Source: Pseudomonadota bacterium (GTDB taxonomy: Bacteria; Pseudomonadota; Gammaproteobacteria; Steroidobacterales; Steroidobacteraceae). Taken from it: a stretch of 64,000 nt of DNA. A program made the translations under genes and the position numbers. Positions within the stretch are counted from its first letter, which is position 1. The number at the start of each line of letters is the position of its first letter. Positions 17,629-32,599 of the stretch are shown here, in pieces. The notes under the pieces are model-generated. The model ran no database searches. It was not told where the DNA came from and saw only the letters and a list, made by a program, of their open reading frames with translations. Where the stretch lies: positions 56,348 to 120,347 of the forward strand of contig JAKBCE010000011.1 in assembly GCA_021808195.1 (NCBI GenBank). Reading direction: 5' to 3'.

Positions 17629-18991
17629 CAGTCAAAAGACGCTTCAGCGTGCGGCAGTATGCCGCATCGATGCGTTCGCGGTCGGTGTGGCGACCGTTCG
17701 CGACGACCGTGCGTCCGCCGGCGATCACATCCCGGACCAGCGCGCGACCGGCACTGAACAGCCAGGTGTCGAGCGTGCAGTCGGTGCTGCGCCCGGCGAG
17801 ATCCGGGTGTGCTGCATGCAGACCGAGGAAATCCGCGCGGTAACCCGCCGCGATGGCGCCCACCGGCAACGCCAGCGCCTGCGCGCCGCCGCGCAGCGCG
17901 CCTTGCAGCAAAGCCGCACCCGTCGAGGGCTGATCGGCGCTCGCGAGCACGTTACGTTGGCGACGGGTGAGCCGCTGTGCGTATTCGAGCAACCGCAACT
18001 CACCGGCCGCATCGAGCCGAATGTGCGAGTCGGTGCCAATGCCCCAGCATCCGCCGGCCTGCGCGTAGGCAGGCATCGGGAAGACGCCATCGCCGAGATT
18101 GGCTTCCGTTTCGGGGCACAGACCGGCGACCGCACCGCTGCGCGCCAGGTCGGAAGTCTCCTGCGGTGTCAGGTGGGTGGCGTGCACGATGCACCAGCGC
18201 GCATTCACTTCGGCGTGCCGCAACAGCCATTCGAGCGGACGCAGGCCGGTGAAGGCGAGGCAGTCCTCGACTTCCTTCACCTGCTCGGCGGCATGAATGT
18301 GCACCGGTCCGTGCCGATAGTGCTCCAGAAGCTTCCCCAGGTGCTCTGCGGTGACCGCGCGCAGCGAGTGGGGCGCGATGCCGCTGTTGCATCCGCACTG
18401 CGGCCGGAGCCGGGCGCGCACGCGCTCGACGATGTGCGCGAACTGATCGAGATCGGTGATGAAACGCTGCTGTCCGGCGGTGGGCGCGGCACCGCCGAAC
18501 TGACTCGACTCGTAGAACACCGGCAGGAGCGTCAGTCCAATCCCGGTGCGCTCGGCTGCGGCGGCATGCCGCAGCGCGAGCTCGGCGGGATCTTGATAAA
18601 GGGTATTCTGCGGGCTGCGGTGCAGGTAGTGAAATTCACCGACGCTGGTGAATCCCGCCTCGAGCATATCCGCGTACGCGTACGCCGCGATCGTTTCCAG
18701 GTCATCGGCGTCGATGCGGCCGAGAAATCGGTACATCACCTCGCGCCAGGACCAGAAATCATCCGTGCCGCTCGGTCCGCGCCGCTCGGCGAGCCCCGCC
18801 ATGGCGCGCTGGAAGGCGTGGCTGTGCAGGTTCGGCATCCCCGGTACGACGAGCTCGAGGTGCGTGTCTCCAGGCGCTGCGCCGGCTGCGCAGATCACCT
18901 CCGTGATGAGTCCGTCGCGCACCGTGACGCGCACACGATGACGCCAGCCGGCCGGCAGCCAGGCGGTCGCGAAGAAAAATGTCCGGTTCAT
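17621..18991 (-). CDS. hutF: formimidoylglutamate deiminase
   Basis: Deiminates N-formimidoyl-L-glutamate to N-formyl-L-glutamate and ammonia, the fourth step of the five-step histidine pathway used by Pseudomonas-type bacteria. The 456 residues form an amidohydrolase barrel with metal and catalytic residues in NLHSHAFQRA, HIHAAEQ, VHATHL and GIGTDSH. ATG at 18991 begins the family N-terminus (MNRTFFFATAWLPAGW). It is transcribed divergently from hutI, with hutC directly downstream. Together with hutG it bypasses the formiminoglutamase route. Confidence 0.95.
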   Translation of the reverse strand: MNRTFFFATAWLPAGWRHRVRVTVRDGLITEVICAAGAAPGDTHLELVVPGMPNLHSHAFQRAMAGLAERRGPSGTDDFWSWREVMYRFLGRIDADDLETIAAYAYADMLEAGFTSVGEFHYLHRSPQNTLYQDPAELALRHAAAAERTGIGLTLLPVFYESSQFGGAAPTAGQQRFITDLDQFAHIVERVRARLRPQCGCNSGIAPHSLRAVTAEHLGKLLEHYRHGPVHIHAAEQVKEVEDCLAFTGLRPLEWLLRHAEVNARWCIVHATHLTPQETSDLARSGAVAGLCPETEANLGDGVFPMPAYAQAGGCWGIGTDSHIRLDAAGELRLLEYAQRLTRRQRNVLASADQPSTGAALLQGALRGGAQALALPVGAIAAGYRADFLGLHAAHPDLAGRSTDCTLDTWLFSAGRALVRDVIAGGRTVVANGRHTDRERIDAAYCRTLKRLLTDA

Positions 18992-19031
18992 ATGGCGCTT
19001 GGTCCGGTTGCGTACTCGGGGGGGTTCCCGG

Positions 19032-19047
19032 ATATGTCTAGGCATAT
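19032..19047. promoter_or_regulatory. HutC-like operator 1
   Basis: ATATGTCTAGGCATAT is a 16-bp inverted repeat with a single mismatched pair around a CTAG core. It lies between the divergent hutF and hutI start codons. Its core TG-N-CTAG-N-CA is shared with operator 2, 21 bp (two helical turns) away centre to centre. The site is assigned to HutC by position and symmetry, not by an experiment. Confidence 0.7.
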
Positions 19048-19052
19048 TACAA

Positions 19053-19068
19053 TTTTGCCTAGTCAAAA
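19053..19068. promoter_or_regulatory. HutC-like operator 2
   Basis: TTTTGCCTAGTCAAAA is a 16-bp inverted repeat with one mismatched pair and the same TG-N-CTAG-N-CA core as operator 1. A plus-strand -10-like TACAAT (19048-19053) lies between the two operators, and a minus-strand -35-like TTGACT (19066-19061) lies inside this one, so bound repressor would block both divergent promoters. A GAAGG ribosome-binding site for hutI begins three bases later. Confidence 0.7.
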
Positions 19069-19085
19069 AAGAAGGCCCCGGGGCA

Positions 19086-20288
19086 GTGCAAATCGATCGA
19101 CTCTGGCGCGAGGCAACCTTGGCGACCCTGTCGCCGCGGCTCACCGGCGTGGGCCTGGTCCACCATGGCGCGCTCGGCGTCGCCAACGGACGCATCGTTT
19201 TCGCAGGGCCGATGTCCGAGCTGCCGGCCGGCGCCCGTGCGTGCGAAGAAATCGATCTCGGCGGCCGGCTGGTCACCCCAGGACTGATCGACTGTCATAC
19301 CCATATCGTCTTCGGCGGCGAGCGCAGCGCGGAATTCGAGATGCGCCTTGCCGGGGCGGACTACCAGAGCATCGCCCGCGCCGGGGGCGGCATCCTCTCC
19401 ACGGTGCGCGCCACGCGCGCTGCGACGGAGCAGCAGTTGCTAGAGACGGCAAAGGATCGGCTGCGCTGGCTGATGGCCGAGGGTGTCACGAGCGTCGAGA
19501 TCAAATCCGGCTACGGGCTCGATGTGGACCATGAGCTGCGTCTGTTGCGCGTGGCTCGCACGCTCGGCCGCCAGTTGCCACTCGGGGTCTCGAGCACGTT
19601 GCTCGCTGCGCATGCCGTGCCGCCCGAGACCGATCGCGCCGCGTACGTCGCGAGCATTTGCGGGGAGCTGATTGCTCGTGCCGCCGTCGAGGGGCTGGCC
19701 GACGCGGTGGATGGCTTCTGCGAAACCATTGCCTTCAGCGCAGCGGAGATCCGCGCGGTGTTTACCGCGGCGCGCGCCCACGGCCTGCCGGTGAAGCTGC
19801 ATGCCGATCAGCTCTCCGACGGCGGCGGTGCGGCGCTCGCGGCTGAGTTTCAGGCGTTGTCCGCCGATCACCTGGAGTGGACCGGCGAGAGCGGCGTCGC
19901 CGCGCTGGCGCAGAGCGGAACAGTGGCGGTGCTGTTGCCGGGGGCGTTTTACTGTCTGCGCGAGCGGCGCGTTCCGCCCGTGGCGGCTTTGCGCCGGTAC
20001 GGGGTGCGCATGGCGCTCGCCACGGACTGCAACCCCGGTACCTCACCGCTGCTGTCGATGCTCACCACCATGAATCTCGGCGCAATCCAGTTCGGTTTGA
20101 CGGTCGAGGAAGCTCTCTCTGCGGTCACGCGCGAAGCGGCGCATGCGCTCGGCCGGCAGGCCGAGATCGGCACCCTCGAGCCGGGCAAAGCCGCTGATCT
20201 GGCCATCTGGGACGTCGAGCGGCCCGCCGAGCTCGTGTACTGGATCGGCCGCAATCCACTCTATGCCCGTATCTGGAGAGGCCATTGA
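19086..20288 (+). CDS. hutI: imidazolonepropionase
   Basis: Hydrolyses 4-imidazolone-5-propanoate to formimidoylglutamate, the third step of histidine breakdown. The 400 residues form a metal-dependent amidohydrolase: [16 protein letters not shown] carries the first HxH metal site, then the R in FEMR, EIKSGYG, the metal histidines in AAHAVP and KLHADQ, and the ATDCNPGT aspartate. The proposed start is GTG at 19086, 10 nt after GAAGG; the frame is open further upstream but would run through both operators. It is the first gene of the hutI-hutH-hutG-hutU operon. Confidence 0.93.
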   Translation: MQIDRLWREATLATLSPRLTGVGLVHHGALGVANGRIVFAGPMSELPAGARACEEIDLGGRLVTPGLIDCHTHIVFGGERSAEFEMRLAGADYQSIARAGGGILSTVRATRAATEQQLLETAKDRLRWLMAEGVTSVEIKSGYGLDVDHELRLLRVARTLGRQLPLGVSSTLLAAHAVPPETDRAAYVASICGELIARAAVEGLADAVDGFCETIAFSAAEIRAVFTAARAHGLPVKLHADQLSDGGGAALAAEFQALSADHLEWTGESGVAALAQSGTVAVLLPGAFYCLRERRVPPVAALRRYGVRMALATDCNPGTSPLLSMLTTMNLGAIQFGLTVEEALSAVTREAAHALGRQAEIGTLEPGKAADLAIWDVERPAELVYWIGRNPLYARIWRGH

Positions 20289-21826
20289 ATTCCATCGTCA
20301 TCAGACCCGGTCGGGTCACGCTCGCCGAGTGGGCGGCCATCTACCACGGTGCGCGTGCATCACTCGATGAGGACTGCTACGCGCGCATTGCCCGCGGTGC
20401 AGAGTCGGTGATGCGTATCGTGGCGCGCGGCGAGCCCGTATACGGCATTAACACAGGGTTCGGTAAGCTGGCCAGCGTGCGGATCGATGCGGCGGACCTC
20501 GCCCGACTGCAGCGCAACATCGTGTTGTCGCACTGTGCAGGGGTCGGCGCGCCGATGCCCGCACCCGTCACGCGGCTGATGTTGGCGCTGAAGATTGCCA
20601 ACGTCGCGCAGGGCGCCTCTGGCGTGCGCCCCGAGACGGTCCGACGGCTGTGCGAGCTGCTCGAGCGGGACCTGCTGCCGGTCGTACCCGCACAGGGTTC
20701 CGTGGGCGCATCCGGTGATCTGGCGCCGCTGGCGCACATGAGCGGCGCGTTGATCGGCGTCGGGCAGATCCGCCTGCCGGACGGGGCGTCCCTGCCGGCG
20801 GCCGAGGCGCTGCAGCGCGCGGGACTCGAACCGCTGACGCTCGCCCCCAAGGAAGGGCTCGCGCTTCTGAACGGTACGCAGTTCTCCACGGCCAACGCCC
20901 TCGCCGCGTTGTTTGACATCGAGGTGGTGTTCCAGTCCGCGCTGGTGACCGGAGCGTTGGCCACCGAGGCGGCCAAGGGCTCCGATACGCCCTTCGATGC
21001 GCGCATTCATGCGTTGCGCGGCCATCGCGGGCAGATTGAGACCGCTGCGGCCTTGCGCGCGCTCATGGCCGGCTCGGCCATACGCGATTCGCACCGCGTC
21101 GCCGATCCGCGCGTGCAGGATCCGTACTGTTTGCGCTGCCAGCCGCAGGTCATGGGCGCGGCGCTCGACCTGCTGCGCCACACGGCCGGCACCCTCGCGT
21201 GCGAAGCGAACGGTGTGTCGGACAACCCGCTGATCTTCCCCGACACCGACGAGGCCCTGTCCGGAGGCAACTTCCATGCGGAGCCCGTGGCGTTCGCCGC
21301 CGACGTGCTCGCGCTGGCCCTGTGCGAGATCGGTTCGCTGGCCGAGCGGCGTATCGCCATGCTCGTCGATCCGGCGCTCTCCGGGTTGCCGGCATTCCTG
21401 ACGCCGAACCCGGGCCTGAACTCCGGCTTGATGATGCCGCAGGTGACTGCTGCGGCCCTGGTTGCCGAGAACAAACAGTGCGCCCACCCGGCGAGTGTGG
21501 ACTCCATCCCCACCTCGGCCAACCAGGAGGACCATGTCTCGATGGCTGCGCACGCGGCGCGCCGGCTGCATCACATGATCCGCAATGCGGTCGCCATCAT
21601 CGGCATCGAGTTGCTCACCGCCACGCAGGGCTGCGATTTTCACCGCGACCTGCGCTCGAGCGAGCCGCTCGAGGCCGTGCGCCGTGCCGTGCGCCAGCGC
21701 ATCGCGACGCTCGGTGAAGATCGATACCTGCACGCCGATCTCGAGGTGGCCGGTGCGCTGGTGCGCGAGCGGGCGCTGCTGCAGGCCGTTGCCGCTGTGC
21801 CGCTGCCCGCTTTGGAGCCGACATGA
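20285..21826 (+). CDS. hutH: histidine ammonia-lyase
   Basis: Removes ammonia from L-histidine to give urocanate, using the autocatalytic MIO group formed by Ala142-Ser143-Gly144 in [14 protein letters not shown]. The 513 residues are standard length; [10 protein letters not shown] (about 54-63) and [12 protein letters not shown] are conserved active-site segments. Translation appears to start at a TTG codon that overlaps the hutI stop as TTGA, so it is probably coupled to hutI translation. There is no good alternative start nearby without losing the N-terminal segment. Confidence 0.96.
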   Translation: MNSIVIRPGRVTLAEWAAIYHGARASLDEDCYARIARGAESVMRIVARGEPVYGINTGFGKLASVRIDAADLARLQRNIVLSHCAGVGAPMPAPVTRLMLALKIANVAQGASGVRPETVRRLCELLERDLLPVVPAQGSVGASGDLAPLAHMSGALIGVGQIRLPDGASLPAAEALQRAGLEPLTLAPKEGLALLNGTQFSTANALAALFDIEVVFQSALVTGALATEAAKGSDTPFDARIHALRGHRGQIETAAALRALMAGSAIRDSHRVADPRVQDPYCLRCQPQVMGAALDLLRHTAGTLACEANGVSDNPLIFPDTDEALSGGNFHAEPVAFAADVLALALCEIGSLAERRIAMLVDPALSGLPAFLTPNPGLNSGLMMPQVTAAALVAENKQCAHPASVDSIPTSANQEDHVSMAAHAARRLHHMIRNAVAIIGIELLTATQGCDFHRDLRSSEPLEAVRRAVRQRIATLGEDRYLHADLEVAGALVRERALLQAVAAVPLPALEPT

Positions 21827-22650
21827 GCGGCTGGCTCGAGATCCAGCGCGGCGAAGCGCCGCTCGTGGTCAGCTTTCCGCATACCGGCACCGAGCTGCCG
21901 CCCGACATCGCCCCGCGCCTCGTGTCGCCATGGCTCGCTCGCAAGGATGCCGATTGGTACGTCGATCGCCTTTACGCCATGTCGTTGACGCTCGGGGCGA
22001 CCACGGTGCGGACTACGATCAGCCGAACCGTCATCGACGTCAATCGCGACCCCTCGGGGGCCTCGCTCTATCCGGGCCAAGCCACCACCGAACTGTGTCC
22101 TACGAGCAGCTTCGATGGTGAGCCGCTCTATCGGTCGGGCCTCGGGCCGAGTGAGACGGATATCGCCGAGCGCCGCAGCCGGTACTTCGAGCCCTATCAT
22201 GCCGCGCTGGCGGCAGAGCTCGACCGCCTGCGCGCCCGACACGGTCGCGTCGTGTTGTATGACGCGCACTCGATCCGCTCGCGCGTGCCGCGGCTGTTCG
22301 AGGGCGAACTGCCACACCTGAATCTCGGCACGAATCGCGGCGCCAGCTGCAGCCCGGCGCTGACCGGTGCGATCGAGGCCGCCTGTGAGGATCCGAGCTT
22401 CACGCGAGTCACCAACGGACGCTTCGTCGGCGGCTGGACCACGCGCCACTACGGCCGCCCCGAGCGCGGGGTGCACGCGGTACAGATGGAGCTCGCGTGC
22501 CGGGGGTATCTCGATGAGCCGGCCGCAGCCGGGCCCGAAAACTGGCCGCCGCCGTTCGAGCTGGCGCGCGCCGCGGCGCTCGGCGCCGTCCTGCAGCGGG
22601 CGCTCGGCGCCTGTTTGAATTTTGCCCTTTCCGCAACGGGAGTCCCCTGA
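21823..22650 (+). CDS. hutG: N-formylglutamate deformylase
   Basis: Hydrolyses N-formylglutamate to glutamate and formate, the last step after HutF. The 275 residues match the N-formylglutamate amidohydrolase family: [11 protein letters not shown] at the start, [17 protein letters not shown], and [17 protein letters not shown]. The ATG overlaps the hutH stop codon as ATGA, and its own TGA overlaps the hutU ATG by one base, so all four plus-strand hut genes are translationally coupled. Confidence 0.95.
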   Translation: MSGWLEIQRGEAPLVVSFPHTGTELPPDIAPRLVSPWLARKDADWYVDRLYAMSLTLGATTVRTTISRTVIDVNRDPSGASLYPGQATTELCPTSSFDGEPLYRSGLGPSETDIAERRSRYFEPYHAALAAELDRLRARHGRVVLYDAHSIRSRVPRLFEGELPHLNLGTNRGASCSPALTGAIEAACEDPSFTRVTNGRFVGGWTTRHYGRPERGVHAVQMELACRGYLDEPAAAGPENWPPPFELARAAALGAVLQRALGACLNFALSATGVP

Positions 22651-24347
22651 TGAGCGCAGATCGCAAGACCCGCACCCGCGTGGACACCACGCGAGTCATT
22701 CGTGCCCCCACCGGCACGCAACGCACGGCCCGCAGCTGGCTCACCGAGGCGCCGCTGCGCATGCTGATGAATAATCTCGATCCAGCCGTCGCCGAGCGCC
22801 CCGCTGAGCTGGTCGTGTACGGCGGCATCGGCCGGGCCGCGCGTGACTGGGAGAGCTACGACACCATCATTGCGACGTTGCGCCGGCTCGAGGTGAACCA
22901 GACGCTGCTTATTCAGTCTGGCAAGCCGGTCGGTGTGTTCACCACGCACGAGGACGCCCCGCGTGTGCTCATCGCCAACTCCAATCTCGTCCCGCGCTGG
23001 GCCAGCTGGGAGCACTTCAATGAGCTCGATCGCAAGGGGCTGATGATGTTCGGCCAGATGACCGCCGGTTCGTGGATCTACATCGGCAGCCAGGGCATCG
23101 TGCAGGGCACCTACGAGACATTCGTCGAGATGGGGCGGCGCCACTATGGCGGATCGCTCGCGGGACGCTGGCTGCTCACCGCCGGGCTCGGTGGCATGGG
23201 TGGGGCGCAGCCGCTGGCCGCCGTGATGGCCGGTGCCGCCTGCCTGGCGGTGGAATGCCAGCGCTCGCGCATCGAGATGCGTCTGCGCTCGGGCTATCTC
23301 GATCATGCCGCCGACAACCTCGATGAGGCGCTTGCGATCATCCAGCGGGCGTGCGCCGAGCAGCGGGCCGTCTCGGTGGGATTGCTCGGCAATGCCGCTG
23401 AGGTGCTGCCGGAGCTGTTCAAGCGAGGCGTGCGGCCCGACCTGCTCACCGACCAGACTTCGGCACATGATCCGCTGAACGGCTATCTGCCCATCGGCTG
23501 GAGTGTCGAGCGCTGGCTCGAGATGCGCGAGCGCGATCCGGCGGCCGTGGTGCGTGCTGCCAAGGCCTCGATGGCGGTGCACGTGCGCGCCATGCTGGAT
23601 TTTCATGCCGCGGGCGTCCCGACGGTCGATTACGGCAACAACATCCGGCAGATGGCCCTCGAGGAGGGCGTGCAGAACGCGTTCGATTTCCCGGGATTCG
23701 TGCCGGCCTACATTCGCCCGCTGTTTTGTCGCGGCATCGGACCGTTCCGCTGGGCGGCGCTGTCCGGGGATCCGCAGGACATCTACAAGACCGACGCGAA
23801 GGTCAAGGAGTTGTTGCCCGAGGACAAACACCTGCACCACTGGCTCGACATGGCGCGCGAGCGCATTCAGTTCCAGGGGCTGCCGGCGCGCATCTGCTGG
23901 GTCGGCCTCGGCGACCGGCACCGTCTGGGACTGGCGTTCAACGAGATGGTCGCGCGCGGGGAACTGAAGGCGCCAGTGGTGATTGGCCGTGATCATCTCG
24001 ACTCCGGTTCGGTCGCCTCGCCGAACCGCGAGACCGAATCGATGCGCGACGGCTCGGATGCGGTGTCCGACTGGCCGCTGCTCAACGCGCTGCTCAACAC
24101 CGCCTCGGGCGCCACGTGGGTCTCGCTGCACCACGGCGGCGGCGTCGGCATGGGGTTTTCCCAACATGCCGGGGTCGTCATCGTGTGCGACGGCACCGAT
24201 GCGGCGGCGCGGCGCATTGCCCGGGTCTTGTGGAACGATCCGGCGAGCGGCGTGATGCGTCATGCCGATGCCGGTTATCCCGAGGCGATCGACTGTGCGC
24301 GCGAGAAGGGTCTCGACCTGCCCGCGATCCTCGCCGCCTCGACCTGA
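22650..24347 (+). CDS. hutU: urocanate hydratase
   Basis: Hydrates urocanate to 4-imidazolone-5-propanoate using a tightly bound NAD+ as electrophile, the second step of the pathway. The 565 residues are full length. Conserved segments include the NAD loop [20 protein letters not shown], the [14 protein letters not shown] block, [19 protein letters not shown] and [15 protein letters not shown] near the C-terminus. It is the last gene of the operon; a hairpin follows at 24395-24424. Confidence 0.97.
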   Translation: MSADRKTRTRVDTTRVIRAPTGTQRTARSWLTEAPLRMLMNNLDPAVAERPAELVVYGGIGRAARDWESYDTIIATLRRLEVNQTLLIQSGKPVGVFTTHEDAPRVLIANSNLVPRWASWEHFNELDRKGLMMFGQMTAGSWIYIGSQGIVQGTYETFVEMGRRHYGGSLAGRWLLTAGLGGMGGAQPLAAVMAGAACLAVECQRSRIEMRLRSGYLDHAADNLDEALAIIQRACAEQRAVSVGLLGNAAEVLPELFKRGVRPDLLTDQTSAHDPLNGYLPIGWSVERWLEMRERDPAAVVRAAKASMAVHVRAMLDFHAAGVPTVDYGNNIRQMALEEGVQNAFDFPGFVPAYIRPLFCRGIGPFRWAALSGDPQDIYKTDAKVKELLPEDKHLHHWLDMARERIQFQGLPARICWVGLGDRHRLGLAFNEMVARGELKAPVVIGRDHLDSGSVASPNRETESMRDGSDAVSDWPLLNALLNTASGATWVSLHHGGGVGMGFSQHAGVVIVCDGTDAAARRIARVLWNDPASGVMRHADAGYPEAIDCAREKGLDLPAILAAST

Positions 24348-24394
24348 ATCGAGGCGGATGTTCGTGACATATGCCGACGCGCACGCGACATAAG

Positions 24395-24424
24395 AACGCG
24401 GCGCGCCGGCGAACCGGCTGCGTT
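24395..24424. terminator. hairpin downstream of hutU
   Basis: GCCGG-CGAA-CCGGC (24405-24418) forms a compact stem with a tetraloop, and outer AACGC/GCGTT segments can pair around a bulge. It lies 48 bp after the hutU stop codon. There is no T-tract, so it may only protect the 3' end of the transcript. Confidence 0.35.
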
Positions 24425-24480
24425 ATGTACGCAGCGGACTGCGGCAAATACGACCTGAGAATTGCGCCTCATCAGAGTGC

Positions 24481-24509
24481 TTGACTCGCGCCGCGCCTGC
24501 CTCGACACT
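24481..24509 (+). promoter_or_regulatory. candidate promoter of the riboswitch transcript
   Basis: TTGACT at 24481-24486 is one base from the -35 consensus. A weak -10-like GACACT follows after 17 bp at 24504-24509. The predicted start near 24516 falls exactly at the 5' end of the riboswitch aptamer, which supports the placement although the -10 is poor. Confidence 0.45.
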
Positions 24510-24511
24510 CT

Positions 24512-24600
24512 GGGCTGTGATCAAGGGCAAACCCGTCGAAAGACGGGGACGCAAAGCCACCGGTCTTCGGGACGATCCCATGACGGCGGGGCTGCCACGA
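24512..24600 (+). promoter_or_regulatory. cyclic di-GMP-I (GEMM) riboswitch
   Basis: The sequence shows the invariant GEMM-I elements in order: AAGGGCAAACC (24523-24533), a perfect 6-bp P2 stem CCCGTC-GAAA-GACGGG with the GAAA tetraloop, GGGACGCAAAGCC with the tetraloop receptor, a variable P3 arm containing GGGA-CGA-TCCC, and the closing GGCGGGGCTGCC. The G in AGGGCAAA is as in c-di-GMP-binding rather than cGAMP-binding members. It ends about 90 nt before the next start codon. No terminator with a T-tract is visible in that stretch, so control may be at translation or by an alternative fold involving GAGCGCGCTC at 24600-24609. Confidence 0.9.
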
Positions 24601-24689
24601 GCGCGCTCAAGGCGCATCGCTTGCTTCCTCCGCTGACTCAGGGCACATCGCCGGCCGACCGGGGCATTTCGACCGAGCGTCCACGAGAT

Positions 24690-26090
24690 ATGACACCAGC
24701 GGAAAATTTGGCGCCTCTTGCTGAGACCGGCGCAGCATCATCGGTGGAGCCTGCCGCCGAGGCGGGTCCGTTCGTGATCAATCTGTGCTCCTCGAGCACC
24801 CCCATGGCGCTGCCGCGCGCCGACCTGCCGGAGCTGCAGCGCTTCAACTTCTTCGTCAGCCGTCGCTTCGAGGAAGGCCGCGAGCGCTTCCGGCTGCACA
24901 TGGGATTCTTCGCCACGCAGGCCGAGGCGGAAAACTGGCTGGGACTGGTGCGTGAGGTGTACCCGGGCGCTTGGGCCGGTGAGGCACCCGGCAAGAAGCT
25001 GCGCGCCCGCGCCGTCGCGGCCGCCGAGGCTCAGGCCGCACAAGCAGCCGGCCCGCGCTCGGCCGCGCTACCGGTAGAGCCGGCCGCACCGCAGGGCAGT
25101 GCCCCGCAAGCCGCCGAGGTGACCCTTGAGTTGGTTGCGGAGCCAGCGGTAGCCCCACCGGTGGCCGAGGTGGCTCGTCCGGTGCCGACGTTGCATCCGC
25201 CGGCGGCAGCGCCTGCGCCCGCGGAACCGGGCCGCCGCGGCGGCGCCCGCGAGTCGCTGAAGGGAGCGCCCCCCGCTGCGTCAGCGGACAAGACCGGGGT
25301 GTTCAAGAATTCCAACATCCGGGAAGTGTTGGCGGCTCTCGATGAGCCGCAAAGCGCCGCCGGCGCGCCGCGGCCGTTACCGCGGGCGCAGGCGCCACTC
25401 AGCGAAGCGCAGGTGCTGCAGTGTCTGGAGGGCCGCATTGCAGACGCACAGAAGCCAGCAGCCTTCGCCGTGCAGCTGAAATGGTCGGTACAGCCCATCG
25501 CCATCGAGAAGCTGCCGCCGCTCGCGATCTTCAGTGCCTATACGCTCTACTGCGTCGAGGGCAGTCGCGAAGGCCGCAAGTGGTATGGGTTACGGCTCGG
25601 CTTCTTCAATGATCCGATCTCCGCGAAACAGGTCGCCGGCTATGTCCGCTCGGAGTTCGCCTCCGCCGCGGTCGTGCCTGTCGGCGGCGAGGAGCGTCAG
25701 CGCGTGAGCGGCGAGACGGGGGTGACCCCGCTGCGTCCGGCACCGAAGACGCAGGCGGCAATCGACCACGAGTTCAAGCTGTTCGACGCCGATGCGCCGG
25801 CACAGAGCGCCGCGGTGACGCCGCCCGCCAAAGCGCCGGTGCGCGAGCTGCATCCGGCCGGCGCGGCCAAGCGAGCGGTGTCCGGCGGCAAGGTTCATGC
25901 GCGTGAGCGGCGGGCGCCGCAGACTCTGGAGGAGACGCTGGAGATCCTCGGTGCCCACGAACTGACCATCGACAACGGTCACTCCGAGACCGCCGATGTA
26001 CGTGGCGCTGGTCAGGGACGCAAAGCGGAAAAGAGTACGCCTTTTACACGGCTGCTCGAGCGGCTCGGCGAACGGGTGCGCAAGAACTGA
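24690..26090 (+). CDS. protein with two SPOR-like modules, under c-di-GMP riboswitch control
   Basis: A 466-residue soluble protein without a signal peptide or membrane segment. Two related modules are visible: residues about 28-95 (FVINLCSSST... RFRLHMGFFATQAEAENWL) and about 255-330 (FAVQLKWSVQP... WYGLRLGFFNDPISAKQVA). Both end in the Y/R-x-R/L-x-G-F-F-x-x-x-x-x-A pattern of SPOR-type repeats. An Ala/Pro-rich linker of about 130 residues joins them, and a conserved-looking C-terminal stretch (about 415-466, TLEETLEILGAHELTIDN) follows. I do not recognise a named family. The ATG at 24690 lies after the riboswitch; an open frame upstream would translate the aptamer and is rejected. Confidence 0.75.
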   Translation: MTPAENLAPLAETGAASSVEPAAEAGPFVINLCSSSTPMALPRADLPELQRFNFFVSRRFEEGRERFRLHMGFFATQAEAENWLGLVREVYPGAWAGEAPGKKLRARAVAAAEAQAAQAAGPRSAALPVEPAAPQGSAPQAAEVTLELVAEPAVAPPVAEVARPVPTLHPPAAAPAPAEPGRRGGARESLKGAPPAASADKTGVFKNSNIREVLAALDEPQSAAGAPRPLPRAQAPLSEAQVLQCLEGRIADAQKPAAFAVQLKWSVQPIAIEKLPPLAIFSAYTLYCVEGSREGRKWYGLRLGFFNDPISAKQVAGYVRSEFASAAVVPVGGEERQRVSGETGVTPLRPAPKTQAAIDHEFKLFDADAPAQSAAVTPPAKAPVRELHPAGAAKRAVSGGKVHARERRAPQTLEETLEILGAHELTIDNGHSETADVRGAGQGRKAEKSTPFTRLLERLGERVRKN

Positions 26091-26098
26091 CGGTTCCG

Positions 26099-26117
26099 CG
26101 GTGGCGGTGCGCCACCG
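26099..26117. terminator. terminator-like hairpin between converging genes
   Basis: CGGTGGCG (26099-26106) pairs perfectly with CGCCACCG (26110-26117) around a 3-nt loop GTG. It lies 9 bp after the SPOR-like gene and 17 bp before the end of the minus-strand Zn-ribbon gene, so it could serve both. No T-tract follows. Confidence 0.45.
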
Positions 26118-26133
26118 GCCGAGCGGACGCTGC

Positions 26134-26436
26134 CTAGCGCTTGCCGAACAGCTTATCGAGCTCGGCGCGCGCTCGCTCGGCCTCTGTCGTGCTCGCCGCG
26201 GCATACGCCCCCGGACGAGGCTGGAAGAAGTCGCAGAAATTGGCCCGCTCCTTCTCGCGCACCTCTTCGGCCGTCGGCTCGCGGCAACGGGTCGCCACCG
26301 AGGTGTCGTATTCGACGCACAGCCGGCAGACATGCAGTTCGGCGCGGCAGCGTGGACACTCCTCAAGCCGGCGCAGCGGCAGAGTCAACGCCGCAAGCGA
26401 TGCGCCACACTTCCAGCAGACCAGATCCGAAGCCAT
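26134..26436 (-). CDS. small zinc-ribbon-like protein
   Basis: A 100-residue protein with cysteine pairs VCWKCG (C7, C10), CPRC (C27, C30) and CRLC (C37, C40) plus C51 and C68, suggesting one or two zinc sites. The second half is charged and probably helical (EEVREKERANFCDFFQPRPGAY). It resembles uncharacterised short Zn-binding proteins of gammaproteobacteria; no function is known to me. It starts 14 bp after the uvrA stop codon on the same strand, so the two are probably cotranscribed. Confidence 0.75.
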   Translation of the reverse strand: MASDLVCWKCGASLAALTLPLRRLEECPRCRAELHVCRLCVEYDTSVATRCREPTAEEVREKERANFCDFFQPRPGAYAAASTTEAERARAELDKLFGKR

Positions 26437-26450
26437 GCGCGCACTGTACC

Positions 26451-32180
<5,730 letters not shown>

Positions 32181-32599
32181 TCCTTCACCTTACGAGGGAT
32201 CCACTGTGGGGAGATGTCCGCGCGCGGTCGGCGCGCGGCGCAACTATTCTACCGGAAATCCTGCGGAGCACGCGCCATCCGCGCGCGCGTGGGCCAGTCG
32301 CCACCGTACAGTACCTGCGATTGTCCGCTGCTGGATGATCAATGCGGCCGGAATGTGGCGAGGCCTGAGATCCCATCGTCAGTCCGAATGGCGTGGGGCA
32401 CGGCGAGCTTTGCATTTGGTGGCTGTCGGGAGCCGTCAGGTCCGTGTGTGCGCGGCGCACTGCGGAGGCCCCTGCCCCGATCTCGGCGACGGTCCATCGC
32501 AGGTATACTGTCTCGATGGGCTGAGAGCCTTCGGCGCGGCGCGCGCACTCTGCGGCCCGGCGCCTGCCGGGCGAAGCGGTTGCACGGTGCAGGCGGGGT
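32181..32599. other. 419-bp intergenic region between divergent uvrA and DOMON-like gene
   Basis: No convincing gene fits here. A plus-strand TATACT near 32512 could be a -10 element for the following gene, without a good -35. I looked for an SOS (LexA) box upstream of uvrA and saw none of the gammaproteobacterial CTGT-N8-ACAG type. The words GGGCTGAGAG and GCTGAGGCC are present but do not make a thiamine riboswitch. Confidence 0.5.

Noticed and set aside
22449..24263. 604-codon open frame antisense to hutU
   Set aside because: Antisense shadow without recognisable protein motifs.
24462..24689. N-terminal extension of the SPOR-like protein through the riboswitch
   Set aside because: It would translate the conserved aptamer RNA; the ATG at 24690 gives a sensible protein.
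32181..32330. LexA/SOS box upstream of uvrA
   Set aside because: No CTGT-N8-ACAG match; the near-palindrome GTACAGTAC is too short and does not fit a LexA consensus I can name.
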